A DNA stretch of 64,000 nucleotides, taken from positions 1-64,000 of the forward strand of contig NZ_JANZKY010000005.1 in NCBI RefSeq assembly GCF_025770765.1. Direction: 5' to 3'. The position numbers and the translations under genes are program-made. Numbering within the stretch: the stretch's first letter is position 1; each line of letters opens with the position of its first letter. The stretch is from Propionivibrio soli. Lineage in GTDB: Bacteria; Pseudomonadota; Gammaproteobacteria; Burkholderiales; Rhodocyclaceae. Below, piece after piece: positions 1 through 7,337 of the stretch. The notes below the pieces were generated by a model, which did not search any database, was not told the DNA's origin, and saw only the letters and a program-made list of their open reading frames with translations.

Positions 1-28
1 TCTGAGCCAGGATCAAACTCTTCAGTTC
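1..28 (-). rRNA. rrs: 16S rRNA gene, 5' end only
   Basis: The complement of the first 28 bases reads as the conserved start of bacterial 16S rRNA, including the universal 27F primer region (AGAGTTTGATCCTGGCTCAG). The rest of the gene and the operon lie to the left of the window. The 5' boundary at about 28 is placed by alignment to the E. coli mature end from memory, so it may be off by a base or two. Confidence 0.95.
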
Positions 29-166
29 AATTCCTGTTAAAACTCTCGCTTGACGTCTGCAGATCCAGTCTCCCAGATCCGCATCTAATCGTGCGAGCTC
101 TTCATCTCTTTAGGTCATGCTTGCGCATAACCCCCAAAACAAGAACCCACACCTATCAATCATCAC

Positions 167-180
167 ATTTTTAAAGAGCG
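167..180 (-). promoter_or_regulatory. boxA-like antitermination element of the rRNA leader
   Basis: On the minus strand this reads CGCTCTTTAAAAAT, close to the rRNA boxA consensus (TGCTCTTTAACA in E. coli), where NusB-NusE is loaded for antitermination. It sits between the promoter-proximal P2 and the 16S start, as expected. The assignment is by sequence similarity and position. Confidence 0.8.
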
Positions 181-206
181 TAAAATCAAGCTTTTGCTCG
201 ATTTTT

Positions 207-226
207 TTCGCTGCGTCAGCAGCGAA
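207..226. repeat. 20-bp perfect palindrome downstream of rRNA P2
   Basis: TTCGCTGC and its complement GCAGCGAA flank a 4-base loop (GTCA on the plus strand). The right part (213-226) is repeated at 341-354 downstream of P1, but the left arm of the palindrome is not repeated there. In the direction of rRNA transcription the stem is followed by A residues, so it is not an intrinsic terminator. Its role is unknown. Confidence 0.7.
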
Positions 227-233
227 GGTGCGC

Positions 234-261
234 ATTATACAGACGTTTTTTGTTGCGTCAA
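234..261 (-). promoter_or_regulatory. rrnP2: rRNA promoter P2 (16S-proximal)
   Basis: Minus strand: -35 TTGACG (261-256), a 16-bp spacer and a perfect -10 TATAAT (239-234), followed by GCGC. The GC-rich discriminator is typical of stringently controlled rRNA promoters. The sequence match and the position upstream of boxA and 16S make this a strong call. Confidence 0.9.
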
Positions 262-362
262 CCTCTATTTCAGAGATTATTTCAACGTCTCGGAGTTAGA
301 AAAAACAACAACCCCTTGATTCTTAACGTTTCTCGCCGATGCGTCAGCAGCGAAAGATGCGC

Positions 363-390
363 ATTATACAGGGCAGAACCATCGCGTCAA
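363..390 (-). promoter_or_regulatory. rrnP1: rRNA promoter P1 (16S-distal)
   Basis: Minus strand: -35 TTGACG (390-385), a 16-bp spacer and -10 TATAAT (368-363), again followed by GCGC. The core hexamers, spacer length and about 30 bases around and downstream of the -10 are nearly identical to P2, which lies 129 bp further downstream, so one promoter appears to be a copy of the other. Confidence 0.9.
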
Positions 391-561
391 CACTTTTCGC
401 GAAGGATGCCTCTCTAAAACTCGAAAGCGAGCGCAAGACGACACAAAGAGACCGGATAGGCCGGAAACACCGCCGCGATCGAGCAAGCCTTACGTTCTCA
501 CCATCACTCCTTGCGAACGACACTTTTGCTAAACTCCCATGAGTTTTTCGCAGGCCTTCCC

Positions 562-1896
562 ATGAATCATCATTTGAAACTTCTGATCTCCCCTATCTAC
601 ACCGGGTCAAAACGGTTTCTTGCCAAGCAAAACCGCTGGACCGTTGTTACTGCGGGAAGTATTGGTCTTGTTGGGACGGTCGCTGCGTTTGCCCTGGCCC
701 CTTCCGAACCCCAACCCGCCGTCGAAATTGACACCGTTCTGGAACAACTCAGCACCCCAATCGCCATTTTAGACACGCCCGAAAACACGGTATTCCTCCG
801 AGAGGAACGCGTTGAGCGCTCGGATACCTTATCCAGTTTGATGAACCGGCTCGGCATAGAGGACCCTGAAGCAGACGAATTCATCCGGAAGACACCGTCG
901 ACGCAAGCCATATCCCGCCAGCTGAGTCCCGGCAAAGCAGTCACGGCAAAAACGAACGCGCGCGGAAAGCTTCACTCGCTTTGTTTCCCTCTCAACGGCA
1001 AGGAGGCGACGCTCGTTGTCGAGCGCGACGGCGAAGGCTTCAAAGCGTCAGAAGAAGTACTCCACCTCGACATGCGAACTGTTGTCAAATCGGGCCAAAT
1101 TGAAAGCTCACTTTTTGCCGCCACCGACGCGGCCGATATTCCGGACGCGATTGCGAGTCAGCTTGCAGAAGTTTTTGGTGGCGACATCGACTTCTATCGG
1201 GATTTGCGAAAAGGCGACCGGTTTTCCTTGGTGTACCAGGCCTTTTACAATCGGGGGCAGGTCGTTCGAACCGGACGGATACTTAGCGCCGAGTTTGTCA
1301 ATGATCGAAAGGTGTTCAGCGCTTTCTGGTATCAATCGACGGACGGCAAAGCGGGCTATTTCACAGGCGACGGGAAGAATTTGCGAAAAGCATTTCTGCG
1401 CTCACCACTTGAATTTTCGCGCGTTACCTCAGGTTTTTCGAGGGCCCGCCTTCACCCCGTGCTGCAAATTTCCCGCGCTCATAAAGGAATCGATTACGGC
1501 GCTCCTACAGGAACGCGAGTACGCGCCGTCGCGGATGCAGTAGTGGAATTCGCCGGACGCCAAGGAGGGTATGGCAACTTCATCGTCCTGAAGCACCAAG
1601 GCACCTACTCGACAGCCTACGGGCACCTTAACGGTTTTGCTCCAGGAATTCGTAAAGGAGCGCGCGTTGGGCAAGGGGACACGATCGGCTACGTAGGCAG
1701 TACAGGGTTAGCGACAGGGCCCCATTTGCACTATGAATTCCGGGTAAATGCTCAGCAAGTCAACCCCGCGACCATTGCGCTACCTACTTCGTTCCCGCTT
1801 GACGCGTCTCAACTGGCAAGATTCAAGGCCACGGCGGGCTCCTTGCGCGCATTGCTTGATCTAGCCAAGCAAACCCAAATGGCGGCTATAGATTGA
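562..1896 (+). CDS. M23 family murein endopeptidase (OapA/MepM-like)
   Basis: Predicted zinc endopeptidase acting on peptidoglycan crosslinks in the periplasm (444 aa). The N-terminus has a membrane segment near residues 25-45, followed by an OapA-type region and a C-terminal LytM domain. That domain carries HKGID and, further on, GPHLHYEF, matching the HxxxD and HxH zinc motifs, so it looks catalytically competent. ATG at 562 is chosen over an upstream in-frame TTG at 511 because homologues usually begin near the membrane segment; neither has a strong ribosome binding site. It is divergent from the rRNA operon and ends at a bidirectional terminator shared with erpA. Family assignment is firm; the exact substrate is inferred. 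Confidence 0.88.
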   Translation: MNHHLKLLISPIYTGSKRFLAKQNRWTVVTAGSIGLVGTVAAFALAPSEPQPAVEIDTVLEQLSTPIAILDTPENTVFLREERVERSDTLSSLMNRLGIEDPEADEFIRKTPSTQAISRQLSPGKAVTAKTNARGKLHSLCFPLNGKEATLVVERDGEGFKASEEVLHLDMRTVVKSGQIESSLFAATDAADIPDAIASQLAEVFGGDIDFYRDLRKGDRFSLVYQAFYNRGQVVRTGRILSAEFVNDRKVFSAFWYQSTDGKAGYFTGDGKNLRKAFLRSPLEFSRVTSGFSRARLHPVLQISRAHKGIDYGAPTGTRVRAVADAVVEFAGRQGGYGNFIVLKHQGTYSTAYGHLNGFAPGIRKGARVGQGDTIGYVGSTGLATGPHLHYEFRVNAQQVNPATIALPTSFPLDASQLARFKATAGSLRALLDLAKQTQMAAID

Positions 1897-1930
1897 CGGA
1901 GAACCCGCAACGCAGGTGGCATACGATAAA

Positions 1931-1960
1931 AAAAAGCGGCCATCGCGGGCCGCTTTTCTT
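1931..1960. terminator. Bidirectional intrinsic terminator between the M23 peptidase gene and erpA
   Basis: An A-run, GCGGCC (1936-1941), a short loop, GGCCGC (1948-1953) and TTTTCTT form a hairpin with T-rich ends on both strands. It lies between two convergent genes and can serve both. Confidence 0.85.
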
Positions 1961-1973
1961 CTATCGCAGGATT

Positions 1974-2324
1974 TTAGGCCGAAAATGACGATCCACAACC
2001 GCACGTGGAAGACGCATTGGGGTTCTTAATAACGAACTGTGAACCTTCCAGCCCCTCGGTGTAATCGATTTCCGCACCGACGAGGTATTGATAACTCATG
2101 GGGTCAATGAGTAACGTCACGCCGTTCTTCTGCAGCGACGTATCGTCCTCGTTCGCCACCTCATCGAATGTAAACCCATATTGAAATCCCGAGCAACCTC
2201 CGCCCGTCACGAAAACACGTAGTTTCAGATCGGGATTCCCTTCCTCCTCAATAAGATCCTTGACCTTATTCGCCGCACTGTCCGTAAAGACAAACGGCAA
2301 TGGCGTATCAACGACTGTATTCAT
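1974..2324 (-). CDS. erpA: Iron-sulfur cluster insertion protein ErpA
   Basis: A-type carrier (116 aa) that delivers Fe-S clusters to apoproteins such as those of isoprenoid synthesis. It shows the HesB/IscA signature with the three conserved cysteines: one in [11 protein letters not shown] in the middle and two in the C-terminal CGCGSSF. The start at 2324 (MNTVVDTP) is supported by a GGAAGAGG ribosome binding site directly upstream. It is the last gene of a leftward group DUF6776-bactofilin-erpA. ErpA rather than IscA is favoured because no isc genes are near and this neighbourhood is typical of betaproteobacterial erpA. Confidence 0.93.
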   Translation of the reverse strand: MNTVVDTPLPFVFTDSAANKVKDLIEEEGNPDLKLRVFVTGGGCSGFQYGFTFDEVANEDDTSLQKNGVTLLIDPMSYQYLVGAEIDYTEGLEGSQFVIKNPNASSTCGCGSSFSA

Positions 2325-2373
2325 TCCTCTTCCTTCGAAAAACCTAACTTTTCCCAACCCCGCGAAGAGATGG

Positions 2374-2778
2374 CTAGCTATTCGAGGCCAACTTCAATTC
2401 CACCGTCTTCGCGCTGACATGGTGTACAAGCCGCCCTTGAATCACCGCCCCCTGCTGAATCTCGATCTGGTGATACTCGACGTCCCCTGTGACTCGTGCC
2501 GCCGGTAAGAGTTCCAACGATACTCCCGCAAAAACAGGGCCGATAACCGTCCCATTAATCACTACATGGCCAACCGAAATTGCGCCCTCGACGCTGGCTT
2601 TTTCACTGATAACGACTGTCCCATCTTGCCCATCAGCACTCGTTATGTTGCCTCGGACTTCTCCGTCCACACGCAAACCGCCGGAGAAAACAACGTTCCC
2701 CTCGACCCTGGTACCTGAACCGATAAGACTGTCTATGCTGTTCTGCGGAGCGTTACCTTTCTTGTTCGTTCCAAACAT
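2374..2778 (-). CDS. Bactofilin family polymer-forming protein
   Basis: Small cytoskeletal protein (134 aa) that self-assembles into filaments, often at the membrane. The centre is a run of short beta-helix repeats rich in V, G and I, for example [20 protein letters not shown] and [15 protein letters not shown], typical of bactofilins. Two in-frame ATGs lie at 2784 and 2778. The second is chosen because the AGGGGA ribosome binding site is 6 nt from it but abuts the first. It begins 10 nt after the DUF6776 stop, so the two are probably co-transcribed. Confidence 0.9.
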   Translation of the reverse strand: MFGTNKKGNAPQNSIDSLIGSGTRVEGNVVFSGGLRVDGEVRGNITSADGQDGTVVISEKASVEGAISVGHVVINGTVIGPVFAGVSLELLPAARVTGDVEYHQIEIQQGAVIQGRLVHHVSAKTVELKLASNS

Positions 2779-2788
2779 GGACATTCCC

Positions 2789-3556
2789 CTAGAAAGCCAG
2801 TGATTGTTTGGCCCGTATCGTTTCATCCTGGAGAACCCGGGCCTCCACGCCAGTAACACTCGCCCCCACTGGGACGAGAACGATTCCTTCAAGTCGCTGA
2901 AAGTGCTTGATTTCGAACCGGAAATTTTCTTTTTTTGATTCCGTTTTATCCGGAACGGTGATGATAGCATCTTTGCCGTCTTGCCGCACTTTCACAACAA
3001 GTTGCAGCCACAGCTTAGGCTCCTTTAGCGGCCGGGAAGCACTATTTACAACCAACATCCTGTAACGGAACTCCCCGGGGGTTCCTGTGGGCTCGATACG
3101 GAAACGTTCGATGCGCAGCCCACCGCCCTCTCCCGCCGCATCCGAAGTGGGTATCAGACCTTCGAAGAAGGCCAGATCTTCCTTTAAGGCGGCATTCTCC
3201 ATTTCGAGCGCTCTCACCTGCTGCAATAACTGCTTTTGTGTAGCACGCTCAATTTGCAGGTTACTCTCACCCGACCCCACCACGCTCCGCAGGCGCGCAA
3301 GTTCCGTATCGAGATCAACGAGATGCCCCCGCAGGGACTGGATCTCTCGGTCCGATTCATCTCGGTGGAACCCACCTGTTCTGCGCCCAACGTCAAAAAT
3401 CCAGACAGCTGATATGACGAGTGCGAAGAGGACAGCAACAACAGTCAAGGCGCGCCAATACCACGCCACGTGTTGGCGAATAGCGAGTTTGGGGGCGCTG
3501 ATACCAAACCGTCTCCGAAGACGCTTCAGCTTTACCGAAGGACGCGTAACGGACAT
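2789..3556 (-). CDS. DUF6776 family membrane protein with coiled coil
   Basis: Conserved betaproteobacterial protein of unknown function (255 aa). Visible features are a basic N-terminus, one membrane segment at about residues 33-55, a coiled coil over roughly 66-125 and a C-terminal beta-rich domain. The topology suggests most of it lies in the periplasm. ATG 3556 is chosen; a TTG at 3589 in frame is an alternative. It is preceded by a 10-codon reading frame with a strong ribosome binding site that stops 7 nt before this ATG. Its pairing with bactofilin suggests an envelope or cytoskeleton role, which is inference. Confidence 0.75.
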   Translation of the reverse strand: MSVTRPSVKLKRLRRRFGISAPKLAIRQHVAWYWRALTVVAVLFALVISAVWIFDVGRRTGGFHRDESDREIQSLRGHLVDLDTELARLRSVVGSGESNLQIERATQKQLLQQVRALEMENAALKEDLAFFEGLIPTSDAAGEGGGLRIERFRIEPTGTPGEFRYRMLVVNSASRPLKEPKLWLQLVVKVRQDGKDAIITVPDKTESKKENFRFEIKHFQRLEGIVLVPVGASVTGVEARVLQDETIRAKQSLAF

Positions 3557-3563
3557 GGCGGAC

Positions 3564-3596
3564 TTAGGACGCCTCGTGTTGCGCAACAAACCGCAT
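3564..3596 (-). CDS. Possible 10-codon leader peptide upstream of the DUF6776 gene
   Basis: The minus strand has AAAAGGAG, 5 nt, then ATG at 3596 opening MRFVAQHEAS and a TAA at 3566-3564. Seven bases later comes the ATG of the DUF6776 gene, which itself lacks a good ribosome binding site. The arrangement suggests translational coupling through a short leader frame. A frameshift that once fused the two frames is an alternative. The peptide has no recognised function. Confidence 0.4.
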   Translation of the reverse strand: MRFVAQHEAS

Positions 3597-3912
3597 GAAC
3601 GCTCCTTTTGGGGCGGCGCTTGACGCTAGACAATGATCCCGAACGGATAACAACCCATCGCAGTGGGCAACTCTCAACGAAATGATGCATCGCCTAGCAC
3701 GCCAGAGGCGCCTGGCGCCCCAATCCCGCGCGCTACTCCGTATTGATGAACGTGACAAAAAATGCTCTGCCGACCCGCGCTTCACCATTTCTCATCGGTA
3801 TAGTAGCAACTTACCGCTTGGTAGCGGTATCGCGCTGTTTTTCATCAAGCGACATACTTGAAAAAAAAAGCCGCCCGCGGGCGGCTTTCCTTTTCGCAAG
3901 GATATTGCCAGA
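3597..3912. other. Intergenic region between the DUF6776 gene and rpsI
   Basis: About 315 bases without a convincing gene. It contains the rpsI terminator at its right end and GC-rich palindromic sequence around 3700-3720. The promoter of the DUF6776-bactofilin-erpA group should lie here on the minus strand, but no clear -35/-10 pair was found. Confidence 0.6.
3861..3890 (-). terminator. Intrinsic terminator of rplM-rpsI
   Basis: On the minus strand the palindrome GCCGCCCGCGGGCGGC (3885-3870) is followed by nine T residues, 20-50 bases after the rpsI stop. This is a strong factor-independent terminator. Confidence 0.92.
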
Positions 3913-4305
3913 TTAGCGCTTGGAGAACTGCTTACGGCGGCGAGCCTTATGCAAGCCAACCTTCTTCCGTTCGACTTCGCGAGCGTCACGGACGACGAAC
4001 CCAGCCTTCGATAATGCCGGCTTGAGCGCAGCATCGTATTCGATGAGCGCGCGCGTGATGCCGTGGCGAACGGCACCGGCTTGTCCGGACTCACCTCCGC
4101 CTGATACGTTGACCATGATATCGAAACCGGCCGTCTGCTCCACCAGCTCGAGCGGCTGGCGAACGATCATCCGACCGGTGACTCGCGAGAAAAACTCGTC
4201 CACAGGCTTACCGTTGACCACGATGTTGCCCGAACCGCGCCTCATGAATACACGCGCGACGGCACTTTTGCGGCGACCGGTGCCGTAGTAGAAATTTTCA
4301 GCCAT
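3913..4305 (-). CDS. rpsI: 30S ribosomal protein S9
   Basis: Ribosomal protein uS9 (130 aa, the usual bacterial length). The N-terminus [15 protein letters not shown] and the C-terminal [14 protein letters not shown], whose tail reaches the decoding site, are diagnostic. It follows rplM by 9 nt in the standard two-gene operon and is followed by a strong terminator. Confidence 0.98.
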   Translation of the reverse strand: MAENFYYGTGRRKSAVARVFMRRGSGNIVVNGKPVDEFFSRVTGRMIVRQPLELVEQTAGFDIMVNVSGGGESGQAGAVRHGITRALIEYDAALKPALSKAGFVVRDAREVERKKVGLHKARRRKQFSKR

Positions 4306-4314
4306 TTCGACCTC

Positions 4315-4743
4315 TTAGAGTTCCAGAACTTTCGGCTGCTGAGCAGCGTGCGGGTGGGCGCTTCCCACGTAGCATTTCATCTTCTTCAGCATCGCATACC
4401 CGAGCGGCCCTTTCGGCAGCATGCCTTTGACAGCTTTTTCCAGGACCCGCCCAGGAAAACGCTGCTGCATCTTCGTGAAGTTCGTTTCATAAATCCCGCC
4501 GGGATAGCCCGTGTGACGGTAGTACATCTTGTCTTCGGCCTTATTTCCCGTAACACGCAGCTTCTCGACGTTCGTGACGACAATAAAATCGCCGGTATCG
4601 ACGTGAGGCGTAAATTCAGGTTTGTGCTTGCCACGAAGGCGGCGAGCAATTTCAGTGGCGAGGCGGCCGAGCACCTTGTCAGTGGCGTCCACCACGAGCC
4701 ACTCGCGCTTCACCTCATGCGATTTGGCGGAAAAAGTCTTCAT
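4315..4743 (-). CDS. rplM: 50S ribosomal protein L13
   Basis: Ribosomal protein uL13 (142 aa, full length). Recognised by [22 protein letters not shown] and the C-terminal [13 protein letters not shown]. First gene of the rplM-rpsI operon. The 229 bases between it and the divergent OsmC gene must hold its promoter, but no clear hexamers were identified. Confidence 0.98.
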   Translation of the reverse strand: MKTFSAKSHEVKREWLVVDATDKVLGRLATEIARRLRGKHKPEFTPHVDTGDFIVVTNVEKLRVTGNKAEDKMYYRHTGYPGGIYETNFTKMQQRFPGRVLEKAVKGMLPKGPLGYAMLKKMKCYVGSAHPHAAQQPKVLEL

Positions 4744-4972
4744 TTGAAACGCCGTCCTTGTATGCCTGATAACGGAAAGCCGAGCATATTATTTCAAATC
4801 AACGACTCATGTCAATTGCTGTTTCCAACGCTGAGCGTCCCTGACCCCGGTATTTATCAATGCCTATCCTCATGTTCGACCGCTCCCACACAGCAAGCGA
4901 AGTCGACACGCATCGAAGGTCCAAAATGGCGACACAACTAAACTACAATAATCTTTTACGCAAAGGAAACCT

Positions 4973-5392
4973 ATGGAATGTACAGTCAAATGGGTCGGTG
5001 AAGGAATGTCTTTTCTGGCTGAAACCGGGAGCAACCATTGCGTCACCATGGACGGCGCCCCAGAGGCCGGAGGAAGAAACATGGCACCTCGGCCTATGGA
5101 AATGGTATTGGTCGGAACCGGGGGATGCACAGCATTCGACGTCGTGCTGATTCTCAAAAAAGGGCGCCATGCCGTAACCGGGTGCGAGGTAATCCTCAAG
5201 GCCGAGCGCGCTGAAACGGAGCCCAAGGTATTCACGCGGATACACTTTCATTACCGCGTGACCGGTAAACAATTACGCCCCGAGGTTGTAGCGCGCGCCA
5301 TCGAATTATCCAAAGACAAGTACTGCTCGGCGTCAATCATGCTAGGGAAAACGGCGACGATTACACACGACTTCGAGATCGTCGAAGCATAA
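4973..5392 (+). CDS. OsmC family protein (YhfA-like)
   Basis: Small protein (139 aa) of the OsmC/Ohr superfamily, thiol-dependent peroxidases and relatives. The two conserved cysteines are C52 in VGTGGCTAFDV and C118 in KDKYCSAS. The overall form resembles the YhfA branch, whose physiological substrate is not settled. The start is supported by AAAGGAAA 7 nt upstream. It stands alone, divergent from rplM and convergent with coq7. Family call firm; peroxidase activity is inferred. Confidence 0.87.
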   Translation: MECTVKWVGEGMSFLAETGSNHCVTMDGAPEAGGRNMAPRPMEMVLVGTGGCTAFDVVLILKKGRHAVTGCEVILKAERAETEPKVFTRIHFHYRVTGKQLRPEVVARAIELSKDKYCSASIMLGKTATITHDFEIVEA

Positions 5393-5434
5393 CCGCACAG
5401 ATTTCCTCTCAAAGCACACGCCGGACGCCAGATC

Positions 5435-6055
5435 CTATAGATAGTAGGCCGTAGAAGTCATCACTCGGGCCGACACCTTCATCGCGAGCCTTACCGGCGG
5501 AGGAAGCTCGCGAGCACCCAAGCGAACGGCCATTTCTGCGTGGCGTCTTTCGTCTTCTTTCATCTGGCCTACGATGGCCTGCGACCGCTTGTCTTGCGCA
5601 GGAAGTGCCGACAGGTGCCCCGCGAGATGGGCTTCGACCTGACGCTCTGTCTCGGCAAGGAACCCCAGGTTCCACCCCGAGCCGAGCCGGCCGGCAACAA
5701 CTCCCATCGAGAAGGCACCCAAATACCAGAAAGGATTGAGCAAGCTCTTCCTCGCCCCGACCTCGCCGAGTCTCTGTTCCGTCCAAGCCAGATGCTCGGT
5801 CTCCTCCTTAGCTGCGTTCTCCAATGCTTGGCGAATTTCCGGTTCGCGGCACGCAATTGCTTGTCCGTGATAGAGGGCCTGGGCACAAATCTCACCAACA
5901 TGATTGATTCGCATCAGCGCTCCAACATGCGATTTATCACGCTCCGAGAGATCCGTTGCAAGTTCGCTATCCCCGGGCGTTGCACGGACGGAGCGCTGGC
6001 GAACAAAAAGCGTCCGTAGGATCTTGTCAAATTCGGCGATGAACGCATCAACCAC
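5435..6055 (-). CDS. coq7: Demethoxyubiquinone hydroxylase Coq7
   Basis: Diiron monooxygenase (206 aa) for the penultimate hydroxylation of ubiquinone synthesis at the inner membrane. The iron ligands of the two-repeat ferritin-like fold are visible: E55 (NHVGEICA), E85/H88 (EETEHL), E137 (AETERQ) and E169/H172 (EDERRH). The start is GTG 6055 with CAGGAGA 7 nt upstream. It lies 43 nt after the CNP1-like gene in a leftward group led by rppH. Confidence 0.95.
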   Translation of the reverse strand: MVDAFIAEFDKILRTLFVRQRSVRATPGDSELATDLSERDKSHVGALMRINHVGEICAQALYHGQAIACREPEIRQALENAAKEETEHLAWTEQRLGEVGARKSLLNPFWYLGAFSMGVVAGRLGSGWNLGFLAETERQVEAHLAGHLSALPAQDKRSQAIVGQMKEDERRHAEMAVRLGARELPPPVRLAMKVSARVMTSTAYYL

Positions 6056-6098
6056 GAAAATCTCCTGGGAAAACGATCAGGGCCAAACCGGCGGCCTG

Positions 6099-6620
6099 CT
6101 ATCGTCCAGAGCGCAACGCTCGACGCGCATCTTCGGCACTTCCTAAACTGGGCGCCCCGGGGACGCAGAAGTAATTCGAGAAAAGCTCGACATGGTGATT
6201 GTTAGAACTACCTCGAATCGGCTTCCATTGGTTATCGCGAGCCTTAGACCAGGTCTTGTCGGACCGACCAAACGCGTAGAGCCGCTTTTCCCTCGTGGCG
6301 CAGCGAATGCCTTCATAGCTGATGTTTTCAGCGCCTGCGGAACTCTCAATGACTAAAGCATATCGAATGACGCCGTCCGCGCCGACGGATAGAGAATTGC
6401 CATCGATCCAAAATTTGGTGTCGCGCACCGCTCCAACTTCGAACGGAATCAGATTAGACCTGTCTGGAAAGGCAGGCAGTTGCACTTCCATTTCCGCCCA
6501 GGGTTTTTCGTCGAAATCATCGTCAAACCCTTCGGCGGCCCACGCGCTCGAAACGATTCCGAGCAAAAGGAAGCCCGACTGAAGGAAACGTTTAATCCCG
6601 CTCTTACAAAGACGCAACAT
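6099..6620 (-). CDS. CNP1-like family exported protein
   Basis: Member of the family named after cryptic neisserial protein 1 (173 aa), function unknown. A signal peptide is visible (hydrophobic run near residues 14-24, AWA cleavage region), followed by the acidic FDDDFDEKPW and a conserved core with RYALVIESSAGAENISYEGI. ATG 6620 is chosen because AAAGGGG lies just upstream. The rppH stop is 8 nt away, so the two are probably translated from one message. Confidence 0.82.
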   Translation of the reverse strand: MLRLCKSGIKRFLQSGFLLLGIVSSAWAAEGFDDDFDEKPWAEMEVQLPAFPDRSNLIPFEVGAVRDTKFWIDGNSLSVGADGVIRYALVIESSAGAENISYEGIRCATREKRLYAFGRSDKTWSKARDNQWKPIRGSSNNHHVELFSNYFCVPGAPSLGSAEDARRALRSGR

Positions 6621-6628
6621 CAGCCCCT

Positions 6629-7168
6629 TTACCCTTTCGGCAAGGTTTCCGCCGCACGCCCGCAAGGAATCCCTTCGCGCCGAGAACGACGGTGGTCTGC
6701 GTCGAGAAAGCGAGCGAGCTCATTCAACGCCTGTTGATAGACCTCACGCTTGAATTCGATCACGGCATCGAGCGAAACCCAGTAGTTATTCCAACGCCAG
6801 GCATCGAACTCGGGATGATCACAGGCACGCAGGGAAACATCGCTGTCGCGCCCAACCAATCTGAGCAAAAACCAAATCTGCTTTTGGCCGCGGTAGCTGC
6901 CGCGCCACTCGCGTTTTACCCAGTGGATCGGCACATCGTAACGCAACCAGTCCTTGGTACGGCCAAGAATGGCAACATGCTCCGGACGCAGCCCGACCTC
7001 TTCGTGCAGTTCCCGGTACATCGCCTGCTCAGGGGTTTCCCCCCGCTTGATGCCGCCTTGTGGAAACTGCCATGAGTGCTCGCGAATGCGCTTGCCCCAG
7101 AAGACCTCGTTTTTCGCGTTACATAGGATGATGCCGACGTTCGGGCGATAGCCTTCACGGTCAAGCAT
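6629..7168 (-). CDS. rppH: RNA pyrophosphohydrolase
   Basis: Nudix hydrolase (179 aa) that removes pyrophosphate from mRNA 5' ends and so starts decay. The Nudix box runs from [17 protein letters not shown] to HEEVGL at about residues 38-59, with the conserved REL-EE core. The N-terminal [11 protein letters not shown] and WQFPQGG are typical of RppH. First gene of rppH-CNP1-coq7, divergent from proS across 169 bp that carry an inverted repeat cluster. Confidence 0.95.
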   Translation of the reverse strand: MLDREGYRPNVGIILCNAKNEVFWGKRIREHSWQFPQGGIKRGETPEQAMYRELHEEVGLRPEHVAILGRTKDWLRYDVPIHWVKREWRGSYRGQKQIWFLLRLVGRDSDVSLRACDHPEFDAWRWNNYWVSLDAVIEFKREVYQQALNELARFLDADHRRSRREGIPCGRAAETLPKG

Positions 7169-7184
7169 TGCGTAAACCTGCGGT

Positions 7185-7208
7185 ATTCAAAAGTTGAATA
7201 CATTCAAC
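7185..7208. promoter_or_regulatory. ATTCAA/TTGAAT half-site cluster between rppH and proS
   Basis: Three alternating half-sites, ATTCAA (7185-7190), TTGAAT (7194-7199) and ATTCAA (7202-7207), form two nested inverted repeats. The 16-bp sequence 7193-7208 is a perfect palindrome. It lies 17 bp upstream of the rppH start in a divergent promoter region. It might be an operator; no regulator is assigned. Confidence 0.35.
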
Positions 7209-7337
7209 CATATTTCGCCCCCCTTGCAAAGCTTGCCACATCAAGAACTCGCCCCGATAAAGCACGCTGCCCGAGACATCGCCCGCATCGTGCCACTCTT
7301 GTAGAATTCACGTTTTGTCAAAAGAAGCCTGATCGCT

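Larger units (their letters stand above)
29..561 (-). other. rRNA operon leader and promoter region
   Basis: This stretch of about 530 bases has no credible protein gene. Read leftward it holds two tandem sigma-70 promoters, duplicated sequences just downstream of each, a 20-base perfect palindrome and a boxA-like antitermination element, all ahead of the 16S gene. The bases from about 391 to 561 are the upstream region shared with the divergent peptidase gene starting at 562. No clear promoter for that gene was recognised. Confidence 0.85.

Noticed and set aside
117-542. Two short plus-strand frames in the rRNA leader region
   Set aside because: They cover boxA and the two rRNA promoters and show no protein-like composition.
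3597-3912. Possible argC remnant between rpsI and the DUF6776 gene
   Set aside because: argC often sits near here in betaproteobacteria, but no frame or fragment resembling ArgC was seen, so a pseudogene cannot be claimed.
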